Below are positions 41,059-50,220 of a stretch of 64,000 nt of DNA, piece by piece. Position 1 is the stretch's first letter. Each line of letters opens with the position of its first letter. A program made the translations under genes and the position numbers. This DNA is from Ponticaulis profundi (GTDB taxonomy: Bacteria > Pseudomonadota > Alphaproteobacteria > Caulobacterales > Hyphomonadaceae): NCBI RefSeq assembly GCF_042659465.1, contig NZ_JBHSSW010000002.1:80055-144054 (forward strand). The letters run 5' to 3'. The notes beneath the pieces were generated by a model. That model searched no databases. It worked only from the letters and a program-made list of their open reading frames with translations, and was not told where the DNA came from.

Positions 41059-42705
41059 TTAGAAGCCCATGCCACCCATTCCACCCATGCCGCCCATATC
41101 AGGCATAGCCGGCGCGTCGCCTTCCTTTTTTGGTGCTTCAGCAATGGCTGCCTCCGTCGTGATGAGGAGACCAGACACAGAAGCAGCGTTCTGCAGAGAA
41201 GAGCGAACAACTTTAACCGGGTCGATGACACCGAAGTTGTACATGTCGCCATATTCTTCAGTCTGAGCGTTGAAGCCGAAAGAAGCGTCGTTGGAGTCAA
41301 GGATCTTGCCAACAACGATAGAGCCATCAACACCAGCGTTCTGAGAGATCTGGCGAACTGGAGCTTCCAGAGCCTTGCGAACGATGTCGATACCAGCTTG
41401 TTCGTCGTCGTTAGCACCTGTGACTGTGATTGCAGCAGCCGCTTTGAGAAGCGCTGTACCACCGCCAGTTACGATGCCTTCTTCAACAGCAGCGCGTGTT
41501 GCGTTCAGGGCGTCGTCGACGCGGTCTTTACGCTCTTTCACTTCAACTTCTGTTGCGCCGCCAACTTTGATGACAGCAACGCCGCCAGCCAGTTTCGCGA
41601 GGCGCTCTTGAAGTTTTTCACGGTCGTAATCAGACGTCGTGTCTTCGATTTGCTTCTTGATCTGAGCAACGCGAGCTTCGATGTCTTCTTTCGCGCCCGT
41701 GCCATCAACGATTGTTGTGTCGTCTTTGGTGATAGAAACGCGTTTCGCTGTGCCCAGCATGTCGATGGAGACGTTCTCGAGCTTGATGCCGAGGTCTTCA
41801 GAAACAACCGTGCCACCTGTCAGGATCGCGATGTCTTCAAGCATTGCTTTACGACGATCACCGAAGCCTGGAGCTTTCACTGCAGCAATTTTCAGGCCGC
41901 CACGCAGCTTGTTCACAACGAGCGTTGCGAGTGCTTCACCTTCAACATCTTCAGCGATGATGAGGAGTGGACGGTTAGACTGAACAGCTGATTCAAGAAT
42001 TGGAAGCATTGGCTGCAGAGAAGAGAGTTTCTTCTCGTGGAGCAGGATCAGAGGCTCGTCGAGCTCAACCTGCATTTTGTCAGCGTTCGTGACAAAGTAT
42101 GGAGACAGGTAGCCGCGGTCGAACTGCATGCCTTCAACGACTTCGAGCTCAGTCTCGAGAGACTTGGCTTCTTCAACCGTGATCACGCCTTCGTTGCCGA
42201 CTTTTTCCATTGCTTTCGCAATCATGTCGCCAATTTCGCGCTCGCCGTTTGCAGAGATCGTACCGACCTGAGCGATTTGCTCAGACGTGTCGATTGTTTT
42301 TGCAGACGCTTTGATCGTGTTGACGACTTCAGCAACAGCTTTTTCGACGCCGCGACGCAGATCCATTGGGTTCATGCCAGCAGCAACGCGCTTCATGCCT
42401 TCGCGAACGATCGCTTGAGCGAGAACGGTTGCTGTCGTGGTGCCGTCGCCCGCTACGTCGTTTGCTTTGGAAGCAACTTCGCGGAGCATTTGAGCGCCCA
42501 TGTTCTGGAATTTGTCTTCCAGCTCAATTTCTTTCGCAACGGTCACGCCGTCTTTCGTTGTGCGTGGAGCGCCGAAAGATTTTTCGATGACAACGTTACG
42601 GCCTTTTGGGCCGAGAGTAACTTTTACAGCGTTCGCAAGAATGTCGACGCCTTTCAGCATCTGCTCACGAGCGTCTGAGGAGAAATGAACAAGCTTAGCA
42701 GCCAT
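41059..42705 (-). CDS. groL: Chaperonin GroEL
   Basis: 548 residues of the 60-kDa chaperonin, from MAAKLVHFSSDAREQ through LGPKGRNVVIEKSFG, the ATP-binding GDGTTTATVLA and to the GGMGGMGGMGF tail that lines the cavity. It folds client proteins in the cytoplasm with GroES. Start follows AAGGAAG. Its codon use is strongly biased, which produces a long antisense open frame that is not a gene. Downstream gene of groES in a two-gene operon under HrcA/CIRCE and probably heat-shock sigma control. Confidence 0.99.
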   Translation of the reverse strand: MAAKLVHFSSDAREQMLKGVDILANAVKVTLGPKGRNVVIEKSFGAPRTTKDGVTVAKEIELEDKFQNMGAQMLREVASKANDVAGDGTTTATVLAQAIVREGMKRVAAGMNPMDLRRGVEKAVAEVVNTIKASAKTIDTSEQIAQVGTISANGEREIGDMIAKAMEKVGNEGVITVEEAKSLETELEVVEGMQFDRGYLSPYFVTNADKMQVELDEPLILLHEKKLSSLQPMLPILESAVQSNRPLLIIAEDVEGEALATLVVNKLRGGLKIAAVKAPGFGDRRKAMLEDIAILTGGTVVSEDLGIKLENVSIDMLGTAKRVSITKDDTTIVDGTGAKEDIEARVAQIKKQIEDTTSDYDREKLQERLAKLAGGVAVIKVGGATEVEVKERKDRVDDALNATRAAVEEGIVTGGGTALLKAAAAITVTGANDDEQAGIDIVRKALEAPVRQISQNAGVDGSIVVGKILDSNDASFGFNAQTEEYGDMYNFGVIDPVKVVRSSLQNAASVSGLLITTEAAIAEAPKKEGDAPAMPDMGGMGGMGGMGF

Positions 42706-42752
42706 GGTGTTCTTCCTTATAACCTATGTTGATGAGAAATTCGGGGGTGAGC

Positions 42753-43043
42753 TTAAGCTTCAACGATACCCAGAATGTCAGACTCTTTCATGATGAGGAG
42801 TGTTTCCCCTTCAACGGTCACTTCGGTGCCAGACCATTTGCCGAAGAGCACACGGTCACCAGCTTTGACTTCGAGCGGGATCAGCTCGTTGTCGTCGCCG
42901 CGAGCACCTGAACCAACAGCAACGATTTCGCCTTCTTGTGGCTTTTCTTTTGCTGAATCGGGAATGATGATCCCGCCTTTGGTTTTTTCTTCTTCCTCAA
43001 CGCGGCGAACCAGCACGCGGTCATGAAGCGGACGGAATTTCAT
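42753..43043 (-). CDS. groS: Co-chaperonin GroES
   Basis: 96 residues, FRPLHDRVLVRRVEEEEKTKGGIIIPDSAKEKPQ, with the mobile loop (EEKTKGGIIIPD) that binds GroEL and the C-terminal ESDILGIVE. First gene of the groESL operon, 47 bases before groEL. ATG 43043 after GAGAGAGGG. CIRCE lies 38 bases upstream. Confidence 0.99.
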   Translation of the reverse strand: MKFRPLHDRVLVRRVEEEEKTKGGIIIPDSAKEKPQEGEIVAVGSGARGDDNELIPLEVKAGDRVLFGKWSGTEVTVEGETLLIMKESDILGIVEA

Positions 43044-43080
43044 GGACGTCCCTCTCTCCAGATTTGGGTTTATGACAGTG

Positions 43081-43107
43081 TTAGCACTCGAGTGTGATGA
43101 GTGCTAA
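43081..43107. promoter_or_regulatory. CIRCE operator
   Basis: TTAGCACTC-N9-GAGTGCTAA matches the CIRCE consensus perfectly. HrcA represses groESL by binding here. Confidence 0.98.
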
Positions 43108-43179
43108 TGCCTGCGAGGTAGGGGTGATGAAGGAGACCGTCAAGATGCCGTAACGCATTTTTAACGCGAAAAATTTGTG

Positions 43180-44997
43180 TCAGCCGACTTTGCGGGAGGC
43201 GGACGCTACGAGAGGGCTGACCGCCACTTCGGCCCCTGTGTAGGCCAGTTGAATGGTCGCAGCAAGTTTTGCGAAATCTATAGGCTTTTCCAGAAGGGCG
43301 GTTACGCCTGCGGCCTGCCAGAGATCAATATCTTCCGGGCGGTTGTCTGCCGAAATACCGATGACTGGTGTGCGCGACATGGGCGGTGCGAGCTTGCGAA
43401 TTTCCGCCAAAGAGGTCGGTCCGTTCATCACAGGCATATTCATATCCATGAGAACAACGTCGATATGGCCTGCCTGAACGGCCTGGAGAGCTTCACGTCC
43501 GTCATTTGCCAGATGGATGGCAAAACCCAACTCTTTAAGTACATGGCTGAGCAGCTTGCGATTGGCTTTGTTGTCATCCGCGACGAGCACGGTAATGGAT
43601 GCGCTCGCTTCCGTGCCGGGAGGGGTGTTGATGGTCGTTTCCTGCGCGCTGGTGCGTTTGAAGACGGATTCAAAAAAGAAGGTTGCGCCATGACGTTCGC
43701 GGCTCTCCACCCAGACTTTGCCGCCTTGGAGGCGTGCTAAATCCGAGACAATCGCCAGACCGATGCCCGTGCCACCATAATTGGCCTTCTGGTCGCGTTC
43801 GACCTGAATGAAGCGGCCGAAAACCCGTCGCAGTGAGTCCGCGGGGATGCCGGGGCCTGTGTCGGCAACCGATAGCTTTAGAAGGACCTCGCCATTATCG
43901 CGAGCCTGATATGACAGGATGGAGCGTATGGTGCCGGACTGCGTGAATTTCACGGCGTTGGAGAGGTAATTGCTGACAATCTGTCGGAAACGTAGCGGAT
44001 CAATCAACAGCCAGACGGATTCGTTCGGGGCAACGATTTCGAACCTCAAGCCTTTGGCTTCGGCTGATTGCTTGAACTCGCGCGTTGTCTCCTGGAACAG
44101 CTCAACGACATCGACAGGTTCCGGGATCAGACGCAACTCTCCGATTTCGATTTTTGACAGATCGAGCAGGTCATTGATCAGATTCAGAATGGTTCGGGCC
44201 GAGGTGCGCGACGTCTCCGTCATCTCGGTCTGACGCGCGTTCAGCTTTTCGGTGCCGAGAAGGTCCAGCATGCCGACCAGCCCGGTTAGCGGTGTGCGGA
44301 TCTCGTGGGCGATGCCGGCCACCATCTCCGATTTTTCCCGGTTGGTGCGGCGCGCGGTGTCACGGGCGTCTACGAGTTCGCTGTGAATGATGGATTCGTT
44401 GCGGTTTGCCAGATACCCAGCCAGGCTGCACGCCAGCAGGGTAATCGTCATGATGATACTCTGCAAAATTCCGTACACGCCCGACCGTATAGAAGGCAGA
44501 TTGGGAGCGACTGTATCCGCATACATGACGTTCAGTATGACCGTCGCGAGGCCCGCCAATAGGAAGAACAGACCGCCTTTCTGGCCGACGAGGAACCAGG
44601 CCCAGACAACCGGTATCATCAGCATTGGCATGATGACGGAGGAAGTCCCGCCGCTAATGAGGCCCAGAATTGCAAGCGCGAGGCTGAGAAAGCCGCAGAG
44701 CAGCCAGGCTGATACTTCGGGCTTACCGGTGATGACCGCGGACATCGGGATCATTGCAAGGGCCACAATAACCACGGAGCAATAAACCAGGATGGTTACG
44801 TAATCACCCGGCAGGAGGAACATCGCTGCGATGAGGGGAATGATGGCCATGAAGGCGGATGTTGCACACAGGAATAAAACAGCGCGAGCGAGGCGGTTTT
44901 CACGGCCATTGGTGACGTCAGAGGCTGCAAACATTTCTTTGGTTCGCGTCACCAAATCTTTCTTAGGATTGGTGGCAAGATCGGACTCTAATGTCAT
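43180..44997 (-). CDS. Hybrid sensor histidine kinase with membrane N-terminus
   Basis: 605 residues. Residues ~35-195 hold about six membrane segments; then a short coiled linker, a HisKA domain with the phospho-acceptor His231 in GIAHEIRTPLTG, HATPase (~340-450; N box SNYLSNAVKF, G boxes DTGPGIP and GGTGIGLAIV) and a receiver domain (~470-590) with the phospho-acceptor Asp in VVLMDMNMPVMNG. No Hpt domain, so it must relay to another protein. The signal is sensed within or at the membrane. ATG 44997 is preferred over the TTG at 45003. Orphan: no partner regulator nearby. Confidence 0.92.
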   Translation of the reverse strand: MTLESDLATNPKKDLVTRTKEMFAASDVTNGRENRLARAVLFLCATSAFMAIIPLIAAMFLLPGDYVTILVYCSVVIVALAMIPMSAVITGKPEVSAWLLCGFLSLALAILGLISGGTSSVIMPMLMIPVVWAWFLVGQKGGLFFLLAGLATVILNVMYADTVAPNLPSIRSGVYGILQSIIMTITLLACSLAGYLANRNESIIHSELVDARDTARRTNREKSEMVAGIAHEIRTPLTGLVGMLDLLGTEKLNARQTEMTETSRTSARTILNLINDLLDLSKIEIGELRLIPEPVDVVELFQETTREFKQSAEAKGLRFEIVAPNESVWLLIDPLRFRQIVSNYLSNAVKFTQSGTIRSILSYQARDNGEVLLKLSVADTGPGIPADSLRRVFGRFIQVERDQKANYGGTGIGLAIVSDLARLQGGKVWVESRERHGATFFFESVFKRTSAQETTINTPPGTEASASITVLVADDNKANRKLLSHVLKELGFAIHLANDGREALQAVQAGHIDVVLMDMNMPVMNGPTSLAEIRKLAPPMSRTPVIGISADNRPEDIDLWQAAGVTALLEKPIDFAKLAATIQLAYTGAEVAVSPLVASASRKVG

Positions 44998-45197
44998 CTC
45001 CAACCATTCCTCTATATGCGCTCTAATCAGATCTCAGCGTTGCGCGAACTATATAAGAGCTAACAAGTCTTTAATTTCGATTAAATCTGTTTGGTCTGGT
45101 GCTGTTTAACTACTTACGGGTGTAATCGAATTTGTGACTTCAATAAATAAGACTTCTCTATAAATCGACAATCAAGATTGCCAAAGGGGGGCGATTT

Positions 45198-45230
45198 GGG
45201 CGGCACTGTGATCGAGTGACCGTGCCGCCC
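45198..45230 (-). terminator. Hairpin after the SDR gene
   Basis: GGGCGGCAC / GTGCCGCCC stem just past the SDR stop. The T run on the minus strand is short, so efficiency is uncertain. Confidence 0.5.
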
Positions 45231-45237
45231 ATTCAGG

Positions 45238-46005
45238 TCAGGATATGGTTGTGCCGCCGTCGACAACGATCATCTGGCCATTGGTATAGGAACCTGCTTT
45301 CGATGCCAGAAAGACAGCGGCGCCGGCGATTTCTTCCGGTTCGCCGATACGGGCCATTGGCGTTGTGGCAAGTGCACGCTTCAGATTGTCCGGGTTCTCC
45401 CAGAGTGCACGAGCAAAATCTGTCTTGATCAGGCCTGGAGCAATACAATTTATCCGGATGTTGTGCTTACCAAATTCGGTCGCCAGATTGCGAGCCAGTT
45501 GGAAGTCAGCGGCTTTCGAAATGTTATAGGCGCCGATAATTGGGGAACCTTTGAGGCCTCCAATTGACGACACGAGTACAATGGCACCATCCTTGCGCTC
45601 AACCATTTGCGGGAGTGCCATCTGGATCAGCCAGTGATTTGAAATGATGTTGTTCGAGAGAACCTTTTCAAACTGTTCGTCCGAAATACCGGACATCGGC
45701 CCATAATAAGGGTTGGAAGCCGCATTACAGACGACGATATCGATTTTTCCAAAGGCCGCGTTTGTCTGATCAACCAGATTCTGGAGATCGTCTTTTGACG
45801 AAATATTCGCCGCGACCGCAATCGCTGTACCGTCGCCGTGTTTCGCATTAATTGCAGCGGCCACTTCCTCGCATGGTTCTGGTTTACGCGACGAAATAAC
45901 AACCTTTGCACCCTGTTCCGCCATTTCTTCGGCGATGGCGCGTCCGATACCTCGGCTTGAGCCCGTAATGATTGCTGATTTACCTGTGAGATCGAATAAG
46001 GACAT
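45238..46005 (-). CDS. Short-chain dehydrogenase/reductase
   Basis: 255 residues of the classical SDR fold: cofactor motif TGSSRGIGRAIAE (~15-27), NAAS (~90), the catalytic Ser in LVSSIGG and YNISK (Tyr/Lys), and a C-terminal GQMIVVDGGTTIS. The Arg following the first strand (SSRKPE) favours NADP. Substrate unknown; its nearest classes include acyl- and steroid-type alcohol dehydrogenases. Start follows GGGAGGTAGGC. A GTAGT-TT-ACTAC sequence at 46067-46078 could be an operator. Confidence 0.9.
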   Translation of the reverse strand: MSLFDLTGKSAIITGSSRGIGRAIAEEMAEQGAKVVISSRKPEPCEEVAAAINAKHGDGTAIAVAANISSKDDLQNLVDQTNAAFGKIDIVVCNAASNPYYGPMSGISDEQFEKVLSNNIISNHWLIQMALPQMVERKDGAIVLVSSIGGLKGSPIIGAYNISKAADFQLARNLATEFGKHNIRINCIAPGLIKTDFARALWENPDNLKRALATTPMARIGEPEEIAGAAVFLASKAGSYTNGQMIVVDGGTTIS

Positions 46006-46098
46006 GCCTACCTCCCTGATTTATGCATTGAGGGATTGAGACCAAACTTTCAGACAAAACACAATAGTAGTTTACTACACCGAAGTGTATTCGATGGG

Positions 46099-47760
46099 TC
46101 AGTCTCTCGGTAAATCCAGCTTCCAGTCCATGATCAGAAGTCGTGCGAGCTTTTTTGTGCGCTTCTGGACAATGTCAGGAGTCCAGTGATCATAGAGAGA
46201 GGCTTCGCGCGTGATGGCAAATTTTCCGCCCATGTCTGGATTGCGAAAAATAGACTGACGTTTGTCTGCGTAGCTGAGGCGATCTGCGCGCTGGTTGTCA
46301 CGTTTCGAGAGCAGGCAGAAATTCCCGAGCGTATCGCTGAGTTCACGACGTTGAGCCAAATCCGGCCAGGTTTGAAGCCAATCGGAATCGGGGCCGGGAT
46401 TCCGCGGAAGAATATGCTCGATGGTGGCGTCGGCATCCGGAAGAAGGTCTTCGCCGCGATCGAGAAGCGCATTCACCTTCATAGCCAGGGCGCGCCGTTG
46501 GCCAACAGACCCAAACCGACCGCTGAGCCGCTGCGCCAGTTTCGTTCTCTCGTCCATGGTAAGTGCGAGCGCGCCGGATTTAGAAAACAGGCGATAGTCA
46601 TCAACCATGTCATCTGAGACATTGCGATAGCGCTTTGCCCGGACATCACGGTCAGAAACAATCAGCTGCATCGCATAGGCAAGTCGTTCCAGGTCGCAAA
46701 AGAATTCGCGAGCGGTGTCGGCTTCCCGGTCGTGAGTCACGAGGAATTTCAGGGCAGGTGCACGCCAGCCGTTGTGCTCCAGGGCGCTTAGTCGGTTCAG
46801 ATGCGCGTTCACCGAAGGCATTGGCCTCGAAAATAGAATGTTGCCTGCTTTCAGTTCTTCATACGCATCAACATATCGAGGCAGGTCGCGATAGAGAAAG
46901 TCGCGAGGCGAGACATCGCTGAGAACAGACTGGCAAAAACCGGAGACCAGATCGCCTTTTGGGGACCGGTCATGAAGGAGCCGGATCTGCCGCAAAAGAT
47001 CATCAAAATCTCTGGCTCCAAGTCTCGCTTCATGTGCGGTCCAGTTTCGGGCGAGCCTGTCGGCCTCTTCGGAAGAGAGTTTGGCTCGTTCAAACAGCTC
47101 GGTCTTCAGGATGTCATGCGCATTTGGCTGCCGTCCGCGCGTGTTCAGGACCCTGAAAACCTTGTGCCCTTCATCCCTGTTTTCCACATGTACGCGCACG
47201 ATCGGGCACCGATCCAGCAGAACAGTCTGAAGCTTATTTCTAAGATCCGGTTTCAGATCTCTAAGTTCCTGAAGCAATGCGATGTAATTGCTGCGGAGTA
47301 GGTCATGGCTTTCTGTCAGCGGTGCAGGAATGTCTTGCTGAGACGTCCATTTAGACTTCTGCAGCAAGGTTCGAAAATAAGGTGCATCCACATGATTGGG
47401 TGTGAGACGCCACGTGCCATGCGCATCGGGCTCGCAAATTAACGCCTGCAGAGATTCTCTGTTTTCTGAGTCATCAGAGAGGTCTCTCAGTAACGAAATC
47501 AACATGGCAATTGTGGTCAGACGTTGTTGGCCATCAACGATTTCGAAAACGCCAGAAGAAGGTGTTTCGACGACGACGATCGCGCCAAGAAAGTGACTGC
47601 GCTCTTCGGCGATCGCTTCGAGCAGATCGTTCAGCAGGCCGAGTGCGTCGCTGTCTTTCCAGGAATAGCTGCGCTGATAGGCCGGAATCTTATAGAATTG
47701 TCCCGGAGCCAACAATTTGGAGATTTGCGTTGCTTCGGCTTCCACCTTCAAATCACGCAT
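46099..47760 (-). CDS. DUF262/DUF1524 protein (GmrSD-like)
   Basis: 553 residues. The N-terminal DUF262 domain (~10-240) has a ParB/Srx-like signature (IPAYQRSYSW) and FEIVDGQQRLTT. The C-terminal DUF1524 domain (~430-545) has an HNH-like nuclease motif (TIEHILPRN...LGNFCLLSKRDN). GmrSD fusions of this type cut glucosylated hydroxymethylcytosine phage DNA, and relatives take part in other defences. Here the gene stands alone, with no methylase or partner, and base composition matches the surroundings. It may be a solitary type IV-like defence enzyme. Specific target unknown. Confidence 0.85.
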   Translation of the reverse strand: MRDLKVEAEATQISKLLAPGQFYKIPAYQRSYSWKDSDALGLLNDLLEAIAEERSHFLGAIVVVETPSSGVFEIVDGQQRLTTIAMLISLLRDLSDDSENRESLQALICEPDAHGTWRLTPNHVDAPYFRTLLQKSKWTSQQDIPAPLTESHDLLRSNYIALLQELRDLKPDLRNKLQTVLLDRCPIVRVHVENRDEGHKVFRVLNTRGRQPNAHDILKTELFERAKLSSEEADRLARNWTAHEARLGARDFDDLLRQIRLLHDRSPKGDLVSGFCQSVLSDVSPRDFLYRDLPRYVDAYEELKAGNILFSRPMPSVNAHLNRLSALEHNGWRAPALKFLVTHDREADTAREFFCDLERLAYAMQLIVSDRDVRAKRYRNVSDDMVDDYRLFSKSGALALTMDERTKLAQRLSGRFGSVGQRRALAMKVNALLDRGEDLLPDADATIEHILPRNPGPDSDWLQTWPDLAQRRELSDTLGNFCLLSKRDNQRADRLSYADKRQSIFRNPDMGGKFAITREASLYDHWTPDIVQKRTKKLARLLIMDWKLDLPRD

Positions 47761-47832
47761 TGGTCTTCCAGAACGCTACAAAACTTCCTAAACCTCCTGC
47801 GAAGGCTCTGCGACAGCTAGTAGGTTAATCAT

Positions 47833-48702
47833 ATGAGATATGGAAGCGTAATTCGCGACGGTAAGCCGGTCGCCGTGGTATTTGCCGATAATTCAGCGTT
47901 TGCGTTAGATCCGCTGAACGATTCGAAGTCATTGCAAGAATGGCTCCACGAGCCGGATGCGCTCAAGACTGCGGCTGAGTCCGCGATTGCGCATGGCGAG
48001 CGACTTTCGATCAGCGAGGCCGATATCTGTGCACCCGTGCTGTCGCCTCAGAAAATTCTCGGGATTGGCCTCAACTATCATGACCACGCCAAGGAAACCG
48101 GTCGTGAAGCGCCAACCACACAGACCTGGTTCGTGAAACAGGCTTCAGCGATCAACCGTCCGTTCGGAGATGTCGAAATGCCGATTGTTTCCGACCGGCT
48201 CGACTATGAAGTGGAACTCGTGGTGGTGATCGGTCGGGGCGGACGCCATATCCCGGCAGAGCGGGCATCCGAGGTGATTGCGGGCTATACAGTGGGCTGC
48301 GACTATTCTGTTCGGGACTGGCAGCGTGCGACGCCAACCATGATCATGGGCAAGGGGTTCGATACACATGCGCCGGTCGGCCCCTGGATCGTGACAGAAG
48401 ATGAAATTGAAAATCTCAACGCGCTGGGTTTGCGCACCTTTGTAAATGGTGAGCTCCGCCAGGACGGCCGGGTGGGTGATCTGATTCACAAGGTTCCGGA
48501 CCTGATTGCGCATCTGAGTAAAGCCTTCACTTTGATGCCCGGCGATCTGATTTTCACCGGCACACCGGCAGGTGTCGGCGTTGCATCCGATCCGCCGCGT
48601 TTTCTGAAGGCTGGAGATACGGTTCGCGTTGAAATCGACGAGATCGGATCTTTTGAGAATCACATCATCATGGAGTCTGGTGAAACACGCATCGGAGTGT
48701 GA
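47833..48702 (+). CDS. Fumarylacetoacetate hydrolase family protein
   Basis: 289 residues. The catalytic core (~residues 75-285) has KILGIGLNYHDHAKE, the metal ligands in LDYEVELVVVIG (E-x-E) and GYTVGCDYSVRDWQ, then FTGTPAGVGV. It matches the FAH-type 2-hydroxyhepta-diene-dioate isomerase/acylpyruvase group, which cleaves or decarboxylates 2-keto acids in aromatic catabolism. No catabolic neighbours are present, so the substrate is open. It is followed closely by an anchored unknown whose GTG start lies 2 bases after its stop. Confidence 0.9.
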   Translation: MRYGSVIRDGKPVAVVFADNSAFALDPLNDSKSLQEWLHEPDALKTAAESAIAHGERLSISEADICAPVLSPQKILGIGLNYHDHAKETGREAPTTQTWFVKQASAINRPFGDVEMPIVSDRLDYEVELVVVIGRGGRHIPAERASEVIAGYTVGCDYSVRDWQRATPTMIMGKGFDTHAPVGPWIVTEDEIENLNALGLRTFVNGELRQDGRVGDLIHKVPDLIAHLSKAFTLMPGDLIFTGTPAGVGVASDPPRFLKAGDTVRVEIDEIGSFENHIIMESGETRIGV

Positions 48703-48703
48703 T

Positions 48704-49693
48704 GTGAAAGGCTGGGGGGCTCTTGTTCGATGGGGGATGCCCTTCCTTGTGGGGGGCGCGCTTGGGAGTGGTGTCACTTACTATCTGAGCCAACAGCCGG
48801 TTGAGCGCGCTGAGGCCGAATACACCAGCTCGTTTGTCCGCCCATTTCAAGCCGTTCCAGAGGACATGGCTGCTTTCCCATGCACGCGACGAACACGCTT
48901 TGAAAATGCGTTTTCACCTTGTCTCCTCATCAGCGCCGGCGGGAAGCGCCTGATATTTGGTGCGCCGATGTCTCAGGACTGGCGGGGCATTGGCTATGTC
49001 GATGCGGCGTTTCTGATGAACGGGCATCCGGTGTCCTCAGGTGGTGTAATGGGATTGCGCTCAGAGACCTGGCAGGATGGTCGGAAAAGCGGTTTGCTCG
49101 TCATTGGTGATGATATCGAGATTGACCGGTTAATGCAGGACGATGCCAATCAGTCGTCGCCTGACGCCGTTCTGAAACTCGAGCGTCCCGCGGAACTGAA
49201 CTATCTCGAAGCGAGCCTGAGACCAAAGCCGGTTCCCGGGTCTGCGCGTGACTATAAGGTTTTCGATACGGGCGATTTACAGGTGTTTGCGACGCAGCAG
49301 CATTTGGTCGGTGGCGCCACAGCCGTGTCTTATCTGGTGCAATACGACGATATTCGGATTGAAATTCTGCCCTGTGGTGCAGAGCCGGTTTCGGGCCGTG
49401 TCGATTACATCATTAGTCCGTCTGTCGAAGTATCAGAACTTGCGAGCCAGCAATACGAAGCGCAGCGAGCCAGGCTGACCGCGCGTTCGGCGGATATTCA
49501 GCGTGTAGGTCGGCTGTGTCCTGATCTGAAAACCATACAGTCCTACATAGTGCGCGCTGGTGCTGAGGGCGCGGTGCTGCTTCGTAGGGATTATAAAATT
49601 GGGACAGCGCCAGACGCCGACGCCCTCGAAAACATTCGTGTCGTAGATGCGTCAGGATTGTCTTTGTCTGGACTCGTCCAACTTAAGTCTTAA
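48704..49693 (+). CDS. Membrane-anchored protein of unknown function
   Basis: 329 residues starting with a GTG (MKGWGALVRWG) preceded by CGGAG. One membrane helix (~8-28), then a periplasmic beta-rich region with CTRRTRFENAFSPC, likely a disulfide, and two later cysteines. A central part has a DGRKSGLLVIGDD strand block. No family is recognised. It is coupled to the FAH gene (2-base gap) and followed by a terminator. Confidence 0.65.
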   Translation: MKGWGALVRWGMPFLVGGALGSGVTYYLSQQPVERAEAEYTSSFVRPFQAVPEDMAAFPCTRRTRFENAFSPCLLISAGGKRLIFGAPMSQDWRGIGYVDAAFLMNGHPVSSGGVMGLRSETWQDGRKSGLLVIGDDIEIDRLMQDDANQSSPDAVLKLERPAELNYLEASLRPKPVPGSARDYKVFDTGDLQVFATQQHLVGGATAVSYLVQYDDIRIEILPCGAEPVSGRVDYIISPSVEVSELASQQYEAQRARLTARSADIQRVGRLCPDLKTIQSYIVRAGAEGAVLLRRDYKIGTAPDADALENIRVVDASGLSLSGLVQLKS

Positions 49694-49699
49694 ATGACG

Positions 49700-49730
49700 A
49701 CGGGGTCCGGCTAATGCCAGACCCCGTTTT
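49700..49730 (+). terminator. Terminator
   Basis: ACGGGGTC ... GACCCCGT stem with a short inner GGC/GCC stem, followed by TTTT. Confidence 0.85.
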
Positions 49731-49912
49731 CCCCAGATCGCCCCCGTATGGCCCGAAGGCCGTGGACTTAACTTGGTGTCTGGATGCCATGACGTCCGAG
49801 TTTCGTCCAGAGGCAGAACGCGTTATAGGATGTGATTATTGAGTTTTTGGCCGATAATTGAAATCAAGTGCGCAATTTTCAGTCATCAGAATGACAGATT
49901 TTGAACACAATT

Positions 49913-50031
49913 CGAAAAAAAAAGCGCCCGACATAGATCGGGCGCTGAGTGTGGGCAGTGCCTTGGGCCTGGCACGTCATTCAAATATGAATAAAGCCCC
50001 TAGCGGCGCAATGCGATAAATGCAATCACAG
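49913..50031 (-). ncRNA. Candidate minus-strand small RNA
   Basis: The 3' end is a textbook terminator on the minus strand: AGCGCCCGA-TCTATG-TCGGGCGCT followed by at least nine Ts. Upstream are two more stem-loops (GTGCC/GGCAC and ATTCA/TGAAT) and a TATAAT hexamer at 50039-50044, giving a ~120-base RNA. No protein gene ends at this terminator. A clear -35 hexamer is missing. Confidence 0.45.
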
Positions 50032-50220
50032 GGAGAAAATTATAAGGTGTTACAAAAAGAGCGCATTCGGATCGCTCCTTTGGCGTTGGTATTCCTGGTT
50101 CATGCCGAACAGGTGCAAACAATTGCGAAACAGCGTGAATCGCAGCAACCCAAATCGTTAACTAAAACAAAATACAAACATAGTTTCTTAAATTTGGTCT
50201 GAAACTGGAAAACACGCCTG

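Larger units (their letters stand above)
49694..50220. other. Intergenic region with two terminators
   Basis: 527 bases. It holds the terminator of the preceding gene (49700-49730), a second terminator facing the minus strand (49913-49946) that serves no annotated gene, and A/T-rich sequence before tipF. The orphan terminator suggests a minus-strand small RNA (about 49913-50031). No protein gene is supported. Confidence 0.55.

Noticed and set aside
41053..41991. Long open frame opposite groEL (plus strand, 312 codons)
   Set aside because: It is antisense to a certain gene; strong codon bias of groEL keeps the opposite frame open. No ribosome site or family resemblance.
46099..47760. A complete restriction or defence island around the DUF262 gene
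   Set aside because: Flanking genes are an SDR and a FAH-family enzyme, with no methylase, helicase or toxin partner.
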